The notes: generated by a model not told the origin, from the letters alone. A stretch of 64,000 nt of DNA from Podospora bellae-mahoneyi (GCF_035222275.1 NC_085881.1:1-64000); one strand, 5' to 3'; counted from the stretch's first letter, positions 11,487 through 24,569 are shown. A program made the numbers and translations.

Positions 11487-11586
11487 TGATTCCTCAACGG
11501 ATCCTACCCCCCTGTTTCTAAAGTGGGGCGTTTCTTTTGGTGCGCTTTTCAACGGATTGTACTACAATCCATCGGAGAATTACTGA
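11487..11586. other. Conserved right-end block with hairpin (copy B; same in A, C, D)
   Basis: A ~60-bp stretch starting 'actgattcctcaacggatcc' and ending 'cttttggtgcgc' is followed by the perfect inverted repeat ggattgta-c-tacaatcc (11,554-11,570), 'atcggagaatta' and 'ctgat'. The same block stands at about 6,066-6,172 (A), 17,935-18,035 (C) and 27,617-27,715 (D). It is nearly unchanged even in copies whose other sequence is saturated with RIP, although it contains CpA and TpG sites. In each copy the sequence after 'ctgat' or 'ctaat' begins AG but is otherwise different. Confidence 0.85.
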
Positions 11587-11587
11587 T

Positions 11588-14500
11588 AGGGTAGCTATTA
11601 GGAAAACTAATTGTATCCCGATTAAAACTATATATTAGCCGATTTGCCGGAGGAGTAGTCGAAATTCGTACGACGAGTTTAAAATAATATAATATTCGTT
11701 AAAGATAATCCGGTTAAGCTATTATTATACGTTAAGCCTATTAATAAAGGTCTTAAACGTTTAAATATAAAAAGCCTTTAGCATTATAAAAATAATTTAA
11801 TTAATCGAAATTTTTTTAAAGCTTTAAATCGTATAACTAATCCTTAGTTCTTTATAACGCCGAGCTATATCCTTTTATAATATTATAAAAAGGGAAATAA
11901 TAATAGTAACCTTATCCTTTATATAATAGGCCGGGAGTAGAAAAATAATACTTTTTTTATTCCCTATTCCGGTAATATAAAGGATTAGGCTAAACCTTCG
12001 TACGATAAAAGTTAATATTTTACGCTAATTACTTTTAAAATTAGTATTAAAATTATTAAATATTTAACGGAAACGGCTTTTAATATTAAGGCTAACTAAA
12101 TACTAGAGTCGTTCCTGTCGTATAGTATAATATTAGTTCTAAAAGAGGTTAGTTTTAGTTTACTAAAGCGTTAAAGTATCGTCCGAGCTAAAAGTAAATA
12201 GTTAATATTATAATTAATTAAGCTTTATAAACCGCTATTATCGTACGGTATACCCTAATCTTCCCTAGTTAATATATTTAGTATATACTATCTTAATAAT
12301 CTTTTCCGAGTAGTCGGTTTAAGCCGTAATTATAGGATTAAAGCCTTTATTTTTATTATCTTCGTTATAGTTAAAATTAGACGCGTTATAATTATTAAAC
12401 GATAGTATTATTTTATTTTTTAATAAACTCTTTAGAATAAAATAAGTAAAAAATTAATAAGTAATATTTATAGTAATATAACGTTAGGGCCGAATATTAA
12501 TTTTAGACCTAAGGTAGCGCTCTATATATAATAAGAGGGCCCGACTAATTTTATTAAATAACTATTAGTTTCCTAGGTTACTGGAAAATATAGTTAGGCC
12601 GGTACCTCTAGACTCGATATCTTTAAACGGCCGTACGAATTTTATATTTTAGAAAAATAAAGTAGAGGTAAAGGCTCCGTTAAGTTAGTATTATAAATTA
12701 AAGTAAAAGGGGTAAATAAGTTAAAGGTATTATACGACGTTTATACCTAACTCCTTTAGGAGATAGCGGTAAATAACCTTTAATTATTTAATATAGTTTA
12801 ACCTTTTATAGTACCGTAATACGATTACGACTATACCGTATTAAATAAATATATTTTTAAACCCTTTAACCGGTATATTCTAGAACTTTATACTTAAAAA
12901 CTTTATTATACGAGGCGGTAACCCTAATAATAAATAAATAGTAATAAAAAGGAAGGATTAAAGTTTATTTACCCGGTCTAGGTATAATTAAGCTTCGGTT
13001 ATATAATAAATATAACCGTCGCCCTTTTTTTTTAACTAAAATTAAATAAAGGAAAGATTTTCGGTAATACGTTATATAATTTAATTTTAAGGCCGCCGGA
13101 AATATATATTATTAGGATCGGAAAGAAAGAAATACCTAATCTTATCCTAGCTTATATTATCCTTTAAATTATCCTAAGAAATCTCCGGGAAAAAAACGTC
13201 CGATATTAATAAAAAAGTTAGGTCCTAGACCGTACGATTAATTTTATTAATTAAAATATATATTATTTCGGCTAGGGCGTTAATAGTAATAAAAATATCC
13301 TAATATATAATAATAATACCGTTAAGCGTAAACCTACTTTCGGATACTATAGAACTATTAATAATTATATTATACGTATAAGCTTTTAAAACCTAATCCA
13401 TTAGTATAGGGTAATTATTTTAGTAAACCCTAATTATAAACCTCGAGACTTTAGGGCGGACGATATTAAAAAAACTAGGTTTTTTACCTACCTCTTTTAG
13501 CCGGGAAAACTCGTAAAGTAAGTATCGTACGATAAAGGCCTTACCGAGGGTAACGATAGTAGATAAAAGTTATATAAAATCGGATAGGGTATACTACTTT
13601 CTATTATCCTTTAGGGCTATAGTAGTTAGGGTAGAAAAAAAGGCGCTTTTATATAACGATCGTAAGAAAAAATAATTTAAAAGTTTAATAAAGAAATTAA
13701 TAAGTATTTAATTTAATAACTTTCGTCTAGCCTTATCGCTACCGTAGTAAAACTCCTATATTACTTATATAATAATCTTTAAACTTTTAGTCTAACTAAC
13801 GTTTAATTCGTACGGTAGCCGATCCTATTAATTCTAACTCTATATATAATAAATATATTTAAAAATCCTTTTCTAAATAAAAAAATATTTCTATATTATA
13901 CGAGGAATTAAGCTATTATTATTAAAAGGTTTATTAGGTTTTTAATCGATTATTTTTTTATTAACCTCGAATAGAACCGGGTAACCGACTTTATTAAACG
14001 ATAACCTTACTATTATATCGGCAGTTACCTAGTTAATCCTTTTCTAAATTTTTTAAAGGACCGTAAATATAATTAAATCTTTACTATTTAATTATCCTTC
14101 GTTTAAAAGTTAAAAGATTATAAAGTATAAGGCTTACCGGTCTAAAGACTTAAAGTAGTATATTTAACTTATCTTAATTAGCTAAGGATTTAGAATTAAT
14201 CGTCTTTTATTTACTATAATAATTATTAATATTTATTAGAGAGTCGAGTTAATCGTATAATAAGATTTTATAAACTATTCTTTTCGTTTTTAGGTTTATT
14301 ATACGAGGTCGGGACTTCCGGCTACCGGCTCCGTTAATCGTACCTTAAAGTATCCGGTAACTAACCGGTTTTTAAAAAAACGCTAGTAATATATTTTAGT
14401 TTTTTAAGGTCTCTAGTATTATTAAGCTACTTTAATATTTCCTCCTTTTATATTAGGATTAACCTAATCGTGCCTCGTATAGTAGTATTCCTGTATCGCC

Positions 14501-14799
14501 CTCTTAGTCCGTACGATATAGGCGCAAGTATCGTACTTTAATCTATTAAAAAAAGGCTTCCCTAGTTCTGGAATTAGGTTAATTACCGTGGAAGGAAGTA
14601 TAAGGTTTATTAGGTCTTATTATTTTCGAAAGACCGTTAATAAATTATTATACTCTCGTACGATATCCGGTCTATCTATAGCTGCAATATCTTTATAGGA
14701 CGTACGAAGATAGGTAAGTACCTTATTTATAAGAATAGCTACCTTACATTTTTTATAAATAAGAATTTAAAAGTGGGAGATATAAATAAAAGGTTCCAT
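11588..14799 (-). pseudogene. TLH-type gene, copy C: zinc finger, recombinase and start of RecQ helicase, RIP-dead, truncated at motif III
   Basis: The ATG survives at 14,799. After the recombinase part the minus strand reads, with many RIP stops, a Walker-A-like stretch 'ITGIGNKKSIIFLLPA' (about 11,970; the RecQ pattern is TGxGKS...LPA). Then come 'TIIISL', a degraded DEAH/DECH box ('RIIFNEYYI', about 11,700) and 'QLVFLIAT' (motif III, TAT) at 11,590. There the sequence switches to the right end of copy B. The first half matches the copy B protein. I infer a truncated telomere-linked RecQ helicase gene. Everything after motif III is absent. Confidence 0.8.
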
Positions 14800-14904
14800 T
14801 CTAGTATAATATTAATTGTAATATAATAGTTATATACGATGTAAGATATTATAATATTAAAGTTTATTATTAAGTTTTTTTAGGGAAGGATATTCCGTGA
14901 AAGA

Positions 14905-15370
14905 GTGGAGTAGGTTACGTGTAAGTAGATAAGGGTAGTAGCGTGCGGTTACCGGGGTCTGGGTCCCGTACGATGGTCAGGGCACGCCTAGCACAAAGGC
15001 AGTTACGTGGGCACGAAGGCAGTAGCGTGTGGCTGCCGGGTGTAGACCTTTTCTTCCAAATCCCTCGATAGGCCAGCTATATAACAGAGCCGTGTTATTC
15101 CGATTAGGGCGTCTGTCCCGTACGATAGTCAAGGCACGCCAGGATACGAAGGCAGTGGCGTGTAGCTGCCGGGTGCAGACCTTTTCTTCCAAATCCCTCG
15201 ATAGGCTAGCTGTGCAACAGAGCCGTGTTATTCCGATCAAGGCGTCGGTCCCGTACGATGGTTAAGGCACGCCTGGCAAGAAGGCAGTTGCGTGGGCACG
15301 AAGGCAGTAGCGTGTGGCTGCCGGGTGCAGACCTTTTCTTCCAAATCCCTCGATAGGCCAGCTATATAAT
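14905..15370. repeat. GC-rich tandem repeat of copy C
   Basis: Same unit type as at 9,100-9,955 with fewer units. CGTACG lies at about 14,967, 15,119 and 15,252. It is only lightly RIP-mutated compared with the flanking gene copies and keeps many CpA/TpG sites. Confidence 0.8.
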
Positions 15371-15452
15371 AGTAACTTTAATTCTTATTAAAATCCTTTT
15401 TTAGTAAACTTTTCTATCGTATAAAATAATCGACTTTTAATTAATATATAAG

Positions 15453-15971
15453 ATAGCTTTAGTCCTTAGTACCCGTGGTTTATACGAAGTTATCGATATT
15501 GGCTAGCCTTATATTAGGAGGCTAATGAATAGCTTTTATATTAATATAAGTATATATTTTTCCCGTACGATAATGTTTAAACTAATAAATATATAGGCAA
15601 TATAGTAAGTAATTTCGGCCTTACTATCGGCCGATATCGAATACGTCCCTAGTAAAGTAAAGGGGGCTAAGGTACTAGTTCGTCCGAGCTACTTTAATAT
15701 AGTTTTGATTTAAAGCCGTAGTTTAGTAGCTACTTTTCTTTATACTACTTATATTAGTAAGCCTAATAGGGGGCCGTTTAGGGATTATTATACGACGGAT
15801 AGGTATTAGAGTAGTATTTATAGTAACTATAAGTGGAGGGATTATGGTAATAAATGTAGCTTCTTTACCGCTACTTAAAGGGGTATTATAGCCGAAGGGG
15901 AAGACGAGGGAAATAAGCAAGCTATAGAAGGAAGCCAGGAGCTTATAGTTATTAGTAATTCCGATAACTAA
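15453..15971 (+). pseudogene. DUF3716-like gene, copy C, RIP-mutated
   Basis: Collinear with the copy B gene, but the start codon reads ATA and several stops are present. The 41-bp segment lost from B is kept (around 15,755-15,795, 'agtaagcctaatagggggcc'). Confidence 0.65.
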
Positions 15972-16035
15972 ATAAGTTGTACGGTAATAAAAATCGAATT
16001 TATAATTTTTATTTATTATTTAGATTTCTATAATA

Positions 16036-17934
16036 CTCGTATAACGATATACTTAATACTATTCTATATAGCTCGCTATAGTAATTTTAATAATACTTTT
16101 CTTTTTTATTTTAATAGAAAAAATCTTATCGGATCGTATAAAAAACTATTCCCTTATATAACCTTATACTGCTATATACGTATATTACTAGCACATTTAT
16201 ACCTAACTTTATATCTTTTACTTTTAATTCCTTACCGCTCGTACGATAATACACTTAATACCATTCTATGCAGCTCGTTATAGCAATTCTAATAATATCC
16301 TTGCTTTTTAAGTTAATAAGAAAAATCTTATCGGATCGTATAAAAAACTATTTAATTGTAGAACCTTACACTGCTATGCACGTGCATTACTAGCACGCTT
16401 ATACCTAACTTTACCTCTTTTACTTCTATTTCTATACCACTCGTACGATAATACACTTAATACTATTCTATGCAGCTCCCTATAGTAATTCCGGTAATAC
16501 TTTTCTCTTTTAATTTAATAGGAAAAATCCTATCGGATCGTACAAAAAACTATTCCCTTATATAACCTTATACTACTATATATATACATTACTAGTACCT
16601 AACTTTATATTTTTTATTTCTATTTCCATACACTTCGTACGATAATATACTTAATACTATTCTATGTAGCTCGTTATAGTAATTCCAATAATATCCTTAC
16701 TTTTTATTTTAATAGAAAAAATCCTATCGGATCGTACAAAAAACCATTCCCTTATATAACCTTACACTACTATATACGTGTATCACCAGTATACTTATAC
16801 CTAACTTTATATCTTTTACTTTTAATTTCCTACCGCTCGTACGATAATACACTTAATACTATTTTATATAGCTCGTTATACCAGTTCTAATAATACTTTT
16901 CTCTTTTAATTTAATAGGAAAAATCCTATCGGATCGTATAATAAACTATTTAATTGTACAACTTTATACTACTATATATATACTTTACTAGTATACTTAT
17001 ACCTAACTTTACCTTTTTTACTTCCATTTCTATATAACTCGTACGATATTATACTTAATACTATTCTATACGGCTCGTATAGGTGATTCTAATAATATTT
17101 TTACTTTTTAAGTTAATAGGAAAAATCTTATCGGATCGTACGAAAAACTATTCCCTTATATAACCTTATACTACTATGTACGTATATTACTAGTACCTAA
17201 CTTTATATCTTTTACTTCTATTTCCATATACCTCGTATAATAATATACTTAATACTATTCTGTGTAGCTCGTTATACCAGTTCTAATAATACTTTTCTTT
17301 TTTAATTTAATAGGAAAAATCCTATCGGATCGTATAATAAACTATTTAATTGTATAACGTTATACTGCTATATATATGTATCACTAGCATACTTATACCT
17401 AACTTTATATCTTTTACTTCCATTTCCATATAGCTCGTACGATAATGCACTTAATATTATTCCATGTAGCTCGCTATAGTAATTCCGGTAATACTTTTTT
17501 CTTTTAATTTAATGGGAAAAATCCTATCGGATCGTATAAAAAACTATTCCCTTATATAACCTTATACTGCTATGTACGTGTATCGCTAGTACTTACCTTT
17601 ATATCTTTACTTCCATTTCTATATAGCTTATACGACGATGCACTTAATACTATTCTATATAGCTCGCTATAGTAATTCCAATAATGCTTTTCTCTTTTAA
17701 TTTGATGGGAAAAATCTTATCGGATCGTATAAAAAACTATTCCCTTACATAACCTTATACTACTATGCACGTGCATTACTAGTATACTTATACCTAACTT
17801 CACTTCTTTTATTTCTATTTCTATATAGCTCGTACGACGATGCACTTGATACTATTCTGTGTAGCTCGTTATGGCGATTCTAATAATGCTTTTCTTTTTT
17901 ATTTTAGTAGAAGAAATCCTATCGGATCGTACAA
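16036..17934. repeat. ~200-bp satellite, copy C (about 9.5 units)
   Basis: Unit-start motifs related to CTCGTACGA lie at about 16,036, 16,238, 16,439, 16,636, 16,836, 17,038, 17,231, 17,430, 17,627 and 17,828. The unit is the same as in A and B with RIP changes. The right-end block follows directly. Confidence 0.9.
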
Positions 17935-18035
17935 CTGATTCCTCAACGGATCCTACCCCCCTGTTTCTAAAGTGGGGCGTTTCTTTTGGTGCGCTTTTTA
18001 ACGGATTATACTATAATCCATCGGAGAATTACTGA

Positions 18036-19150
18036 TAGTATATAGCGGTTCGGGCGCCTTATAGATATATATAGTTATTTAACTCTTTCTTTATATAGTT
18101 TATAGCGGTTCGGGCGCCTCTATATATATATATACCGCTTTAATTATTTTCTTTACATAGTATATAGCGCTTCGGGCGCCTCTATATATATATATACCGC
18201 TTGAATGATTTTTTTTACATAATATATAGCGGCTCGGGCGCCTCTATATATATATATATATACCGGTTCAATTCTTTTTTTACATAGTACATAGCGGTTC
18301 GGGCGCCTCTATATATATATATAGCGGTTTAGCTATTTCTTTACATCGTATATAGCGGTTCGGGCACCTTTATATATATATACCGGTTCGGCTATACCTT
18401 TATATAATATATAGCTGTTCGGGCGCTCTTTTATATATATATATTAGTTCGGCTATTCTTTTATATAGTATATAGCGTTTCGGACGCTCTTTTATTTATA
18501 TATATTAATTCGGTAATTCGTCTATATTATATATAGCAGTTCGGCCGCTTTATTATCTATATATACCGGTTCGGCTTTTTTTTTAAATGGTACATAGCGG
18601 TTCGGGCGCCTTTTTAATATATATATAGCGGTTCGTACGGTTATTCTACTTATATATAGCCGTTCTTACGGCCTTTTATTTCTATATATACCGGTTTAGC
18701 TATTCTTTTACATAGTATATAGCGGTTCGGGCGCGTCTATATCTATATATACCGGTTTAAGTTTTTTCTTTATATAGTATAACCCTCTATATATATATAT
18801 ACCGGTTTAATTATTATTTTTTACATAGTACATAGCCAAGGTCTTTATATATATATATATCGGTTTAATTATTTTTCTTATATAGTATATAGCGGTTCGG
18901 GCGCCTTAATATATTTATATACCGCTTTAATTATTATTATATAAAATATAGCGGTTCGGCCGCCTCTATATATATATATACCGCTTTAATTCTTTCTTTC
19001 TATAATATGTAGCGGTTCGGGCGCCTTTTATATATATAAATAAAGATTCGAATTTCTTTTATTTATATATTATAACTATATTTTCTTTTTATATATATTT
19101 AGCGGTTCGGTTATCTTTATTAATATATACAGTAATTCGGTTTTATAATT
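18036..19150. repeat. ~60-bp AT-rich minisatellite with GC core
   Basis: Repeats of 'tagcggttcgggcgcc' are separated by (TA)n runs and a pyrimidine-rich spacer ending 'tttacatag', at about 18,045, 18,103, 18,163, 18,225, 18,291, 18,352 and 18,411, so a period near 60 bp. Units decay progressively to the right. The block starts at once after the right end of copy C ('ctgat|agtatatagcgg') and leads towards the 3' end of the copy D helicase gene, so it may be the true left part of a complete unit. Confidence 0.9.
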
Positions 19151-19799
19151 TATATATATATAGTCTTTTATTTATTTTTATTAATATATAATAATTTAAT
19201 TACTTTTCTTTTTACATTTTATAATTATTATTCTTTTTAATTCATAAATAATACTTCGGCCACTCTTTTCTTTATATATATTAAATAATCTTCGTTTTAC
19301 TTTATTTATAACGGTTAAATAACTTTTTATATTTATATATAATTTAAATACTTTTCTATATATATAAAGCTTTTTAAATATTTTTTATATATATATACTC
19401 GTTTAATTACCTTTTATTTATATTTTATTTCGGATACCTTTATATATATATATTAATTCGGCCCTTTTATATATATATATAAAACTTCGGGCCCTTTTTT
19501 ATTTATATATAACGGTTTAAACGCTTTTTTATTCTTATTTAATTATGTAAATACTATTTTACTTATATATTTTTATTATTTTTAACTTTAATATATTTTA
19601 ATAAATATTTATATATTTAACGGTTATATACTTTTTATATTTTTCAATATTATTTTATTATTTTTTTTAATATATATAAGTTATTATTATTCTTTTTATT
19701 TTAACATATAATTAACAATATATATTTTTATTTTTAGCTTTTTAAATTTTAAAATATATATATTTTTAAAAAAAAGAAATATAATTATTCTATTAACTT
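19151..19799. other. AT-rich stretch without recognisable gene
   Basis: Nearly pure A+T sequence with a few traces of the minisatellite core ('ttcgg') up to about 19,520. No open frame, RNA gene or repeat boundary can be defined. It probably holds the degraded 3' flank of the helicase gene that follows. Confidence 0.5.
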
Positions 19800-22700
19800 T
19801 AAATATTTCGTACGAAGTTCCTCCTATATTCTAACCTAAACCAATACTATTATAGAATATTTAAAATTTAATATTTTTACCTATACGAATAACCGGTATA
19901 CTACCGTTATTTTTTTATTTAATATAACTTTATATTTTTAATAATATACTTTAATATCCTCCTTAAAATAACCTAACCTTTTTTTTAAACTATAATTAAC
20001 CTTATTATTAATTTTATTCCGTATAAATAATCTTTTCTAAATTTATAAAACGAACCTTTATTTTTCTTTAACGGTTTTTATTATTTATAAAACTTTTCAA
20101 AAACCCTATACTTATTATATTTCTAAAAATATTTATTTAATTTTTATATAGTATTTAAATTTGAATTTTTAACCTTTAAAAATTAATTACTTAACTCTAT
20201 ACTTCTTTTTAAACCTGTTTATTTTTAAATAAATTCTTTAATATATATAGTTTTTTTAATTTATTAAGGAATTTAAATAATTATAAAGTATTTTATATAA
20301 TCCCGTAAAATTTATAAATTAATAATTATTGGAATTCGTACTATATATATTTCTCTTTAAATTCGATATATTTTAAAAAGTAAATTATATAATATATTTA
20401 TAATTATAAAAATACTTTTATTATGATTTCTATCTTTCGTATAATATTTTTTTTCCTTTCCTATTTTTTTATAATAATTTACCGTTACTTTTTTTTATTA
20501 ATAATTATATCGAAAGCCCTTTTATTTATAACTTTTAGGGTTACCGTATAATATAACCTATAACCCTTCTCCTTTACTTAATAAAACTTTATATAAATTA
20601 TATTAAAAAACCGTTCTTTATATAACCTATATAATTTCTTACCTTTTTTATATTTAACTTTATTTATTCGCCTGTTTATTATCCGGAAAAAAATGATCCC
20701 ATAATATAAGTTATTATTTTATATAAAATACTTTATTTTTAATAATATTAAATCTATAGCTCCGGTAATTAACTTTCTAACTATATAATTCTTTATAAAG
20801 AAATTATTAATTTAGCTTTTACTTTATTTTTCTTAACTCGTTTACTTTCCTAAATAATTTTTTTAATATCTTTAAAAGCCCGGTATAAAAAATATATTAT
20901 ATATTTAAAATATTAATATTAATATTTAAAATAAATATTACTATAATAGTATTATCGCTTTTTATTTACCTTTATACGATTTTACTTTTTTAAATATTAT
21001 TTTCTATATTACTATAGTATACCGGATATTTAAATAAATATAAAATAATTTTAAAAAAATGATTAAAGGGGAATAAATAATAATTTTCGTACGAAAATTA
21101 TAATTATCGATAAACTTAATTTATTAATTAAAGGCTCGGAGGATAGCCTTTTAATTCTTATATTTAATTATAAAGTACTTAATATTTAACCGGGATATAA
21201 TAAACCGTACGATAATTACTTTTTATAAATTAAAATATAAACTTTTATAAAATTTTAATAAGTCTTAGGGTAAGAGGATAGTTATTAAAAATTTAATTAT
21301 ATCCCGATTAAAGCTATATATTAGTCGATTTATTAAAAAAGCAATCGAAATTCGTACGACGAGTTTAAAATAATATAATACTCCTTAAAAATAATCCGGT
21401 TAAACTATTATTGTACGTTAAGCTTATTAACGAAAGTTTTAAATATTTAAATATAAAAAGCTTTTAATATTATAAAAATAATTTAGTTAACCGAAACTTT
21501 TTTAAAGCTTTAAATCGTATAATTAATCCTTAATTCTTTATAACGCTAAACTATATTTTTTCATAATATTATAGAAAAAATAATAATAATTTTATTCTTT
21601 ATATAATAAGCTAAAAGTAAAAAAATAATACTTTTTTTATTCCTTATCCCGGTAATATAAAGGATTAAACTAAATTCTTATACAATGAAAATTAATACCT
21701 CGCCTTAATTACTTTTAAAATTAATATTAAAGTTATTAAATATTTAATAAAAACGGCTTTTAATATTAAAGCTAATTAAATACTAAAGTCGTTTCTATCG
21801 TATAGTATAATATTAATTTTATAAGAGGTTAATTTTAATTTACTGAAGTATTAAAATATTATCCGAACTAAAGATAAATAATTAATATTATAATTAATTA
21901 AATTTTATAAACCGTTATTATTATATAATATATTCTAATTTTCTTTAATTAATATATTTAATATATATTATTTTAATAATTCTTTTCGAATAGCCGGTTT
22001 AAACCGTAATTATAGGATTAAAGCCTTTAGTTTCATTATCCTCGTCGTAATTGAAATTAAACGTATTATAATTATCGGATAATAATATTATTTTATTTTT
22101 TAATAAACTCCTTAAAATGAAATAAATAAAACATTAGCGGGTAATATTTATAGTAATATAACGCTAGGGCCGAATATTAATTTTAAATTCGAGGTAATAC
22201 TTTATATACGATAAAAAAGTCTAGCTAATTTTATTAAACGACTATTAATTTTTTAAATTATTAAAAGATATAGTTAAGTTAATACTTTTAAACTTAATAT
22301 CTTTAAATAACCGTACGAATTTTATATTTTAGAAAAATAAAGTAAGGATAAAAGCTCCGTTAAGTTAATATTATAAATTAAAATAAAAAAAATAAAAAAA
22401 TTAAAAGTATCGTACGACGTTTATACTTAACTCTTTTAAAAAATAATAATGAATAACTTTTAATTATTTAATATAGTTTATCCTTTTATAGTACTATAAT
22501 ACAATTATAATTATATTATATTAAATAAATATATTTTTAAGCCTTTTAATTAATATATTTTAAAACTTTATATTTAAAAATTTTATTATATAAAGTAATA
22601 ACTTTAATAATAAATATATTGTAATAAAAAACAAGATGGAAATTTATTTATTTAATTTAAATATAATTAGGCCTCGGTTATATAATAAATATAACCGTCG

Positions 22701-24475
22701 CCCTTTTTTCTTAATCAAAATTAAATAAAGAAAGGAGTTTCGGTAATATATTATATAATTTAATTGTAAGGTTACTAGAAATATATATTATTAAGCTTGG
22801 AAAGAAAGGAATACTTAATTTTATTTTAATTTATATTATCTTTTAAATCATTTTAAGGAATTTCCGGGAAAAAAACGTTTAATATTAATAAAAAAGTTAG
22901 GTTTTAAACTATATAATTAATTTTATTAATTAAAATATATATTATTTTAATTAGGGTATTAATAATAATAAAGATATTTTAATATATAATAGTAATACTA
23001 TTAAACGTAAATTTATTTTTAAATACTGTAAAGCTATTAATAATTATACTATATATATAAACCTTTAAAACTTAATTTATTAATATAAAGTAACTACTTT
23101 AATAAACCTTAGTTAAGAACCTCGAAACTTTAGGACGGACGATATTAAATAAATTAAGCTTTTTACTTACTTTACTTAATTAAATAAATTTATAAAATAA
23201 GTATCGTATAATAAAAATTTTATTAAAAGTAACGATAGTAAATAAAAATAGTATAAAATCGGACGGGGTATACTACTTTTTATTATCCTTTAGGGCTATA
23301 GTAATTAAAGTAAAAAGGAAAGTATTTTTATATAACGATTATAAAAAAAATAATTTAAAAGTTTAATAAAGAAATTAATAAATATTTAATTTAATAATTT
23401 TTATTCGGCCTTATTACTACTATAATAGAACTTTTATATTATTTATATAATAGTCTTTAAATTTCTAATCTAACTAACGTTTAATTCGTACGGTAACCGA
23501 TTTTATTAATCTTAACTTTATATATAGTAAATATATTTAAAAATCCTTTTTTAAATAAAAAAATACTTTTATATTATATAAAGGATTAGGCTATTATTAT
23601 TAAAAAGTTTATTAAGCTTTTAATTAATTATTTCTTTATTAATTTTAAATAAAATAGGGTAATTAACTTTATTAAATAACGACTTTATTATTATATTAAT
23701 AATAACTTAATTAATTTTCTTTTAAATTTTCTAAAGGACCGTAAATATAATTAAATCTTTACTATTTAATTATTTTTTATTTAGGTTAAACAAGGTTATA
23801 TAATATAAAACTTACTAGTTTAAAAACCTAAAGTAATATATTTAATTTATTTTATTTAATTAAAGATTCAAAGTTAATTAATTCTTATTTATTATAATAA
23901 TTATTAATATTTATTAAAAAGTTAAATTAATTATATAATGAAATTTTATAAATTACTTTTTTTATTTTTAAATTTATTATATAAAGTCGGGATTTCCCGC
24001 TATCGGTTTTATTAATCGTACTTTAAAATATCCGGTAATTAACCGGCTTTTAAAAAAATATTAATAATATATTTTAGTTTTTTAAGGTCCTTAGTATTAT
24101 TAAATTACTTTAATATTTTCTTTTTTTATATTAAGGTTAATTTAGTTATATTTCGTATAATAATACTTTTATATTATTTTTTTAGTCCGTACGATATAAG
24201 CGTAAATATCGTACTTTAATTTATTAAAAAAGGTTTCCCTAGTTTTAAAATTAAATTAATTATTATGGAAAAAAGTATAAAGTTTATTAAATTCTATTAT
24301 TTTCAAAAAACCGTTAATAAATTATTATATTTTTATATAATATCCGGTCTATTTATAATTATAATATTTTTATAGGACGTACGAAAATAGGTAAATACTT
24401 TATTTATAGAAATAGTTATTTTATATTTTTTATAAATAAAAATTTAAAAGTAAGAAATATAAATAAAAAGTTTTA
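19800..24475 (-). pseudogene. Full-length TLH-type gene, copy D: zinc finger - tyrosine recombinase - RecQ helicase, RIP-dead
   Basis: The zinc-finger and recombinase parts align with copy B (start position about 24,475). Past the point where A-C stop, the minus strand goes on with RecQ signatures legible under the RIP damage. These are a Walker-A region (about 21,640), a DEAH-like box (about 21,380), motif III 'FLITILLP' (about 21,270), 'RFIISRLNIKYFIIKY' (about 21,190), 'FRTKIIIYSPL' (about 21,080), and motif VI as 'ESKRVKKNKVKAKLIISL' (about 20,840; the RecQ pattern is QESGRAGRDG). A region resembling 'CRRI-LD...C-EGEE-C--C' follows at about 20,650-20,720. The order OrsD zinc finger, recombinase-like, RecQ is that of fungal telomere-linked helicases. 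No frame is open. The 3' end is approximate. Confidence 0.75.
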
Positions 24476-24569
24476 TTTTAATACAGTATTAATTATAATA
24501 TAATAATTATATACGATATAAAATATTATAATATTAAAATTTATTATTAAATTTTTTTAAGAAAGGATA

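Larger units (their letters stand above)
6173..11586. repeat. TLH-type subtelomeric unit, copy B (largely free of RIP)
   Basis: This is the best preserved copy. From left to right it has a truncated zinc-finger/recombinase gene (minus), a GC-rich repeat, a DUF3716-like gene (plus), a short 200-bp satellite and the right end. It keeps normal CpA/TpG content while A and C on both sides are saturated with TpA. Its left edge joins the right end of A at 'ctgat|aggattgggc'. Compared with C it lacks about 400 bp, which hold helicase motifs I-III. Its right edge joins C at 'ctgat|agggtagc'. Confidence 0.92.
11587..18035. repeat. TLH-type subtelomeric unit, copy C (RIP-mutated)
   Basis: This copy is collinear with B, with about 400 bp more at the left end, coding for the first RecQ motifs. 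It contains the zinc-finger/recombinase/helicase fragment (11,588-14,799, minus), the GC-rich repeat (about 14,905-15,370), the DUF3716-like gene (15,453-15,971) and ten satellite motifs (16,036-17,930). It is heavily converted to TpA. RIP damage is lighter from about 17,620 to the right end. Confidence 0.9.

Noticed and set aside
11550-11590. Helitron 3' terminus (hairpin followed by 12 nt and CTGA)
   Set aside because: The spacing fits a CTRR end, but the T after CTGA appears to belong to the element at two junctions, left ends lack a common TC start and no Rep domain is seen. Kept only as an unexplained structural likeness.
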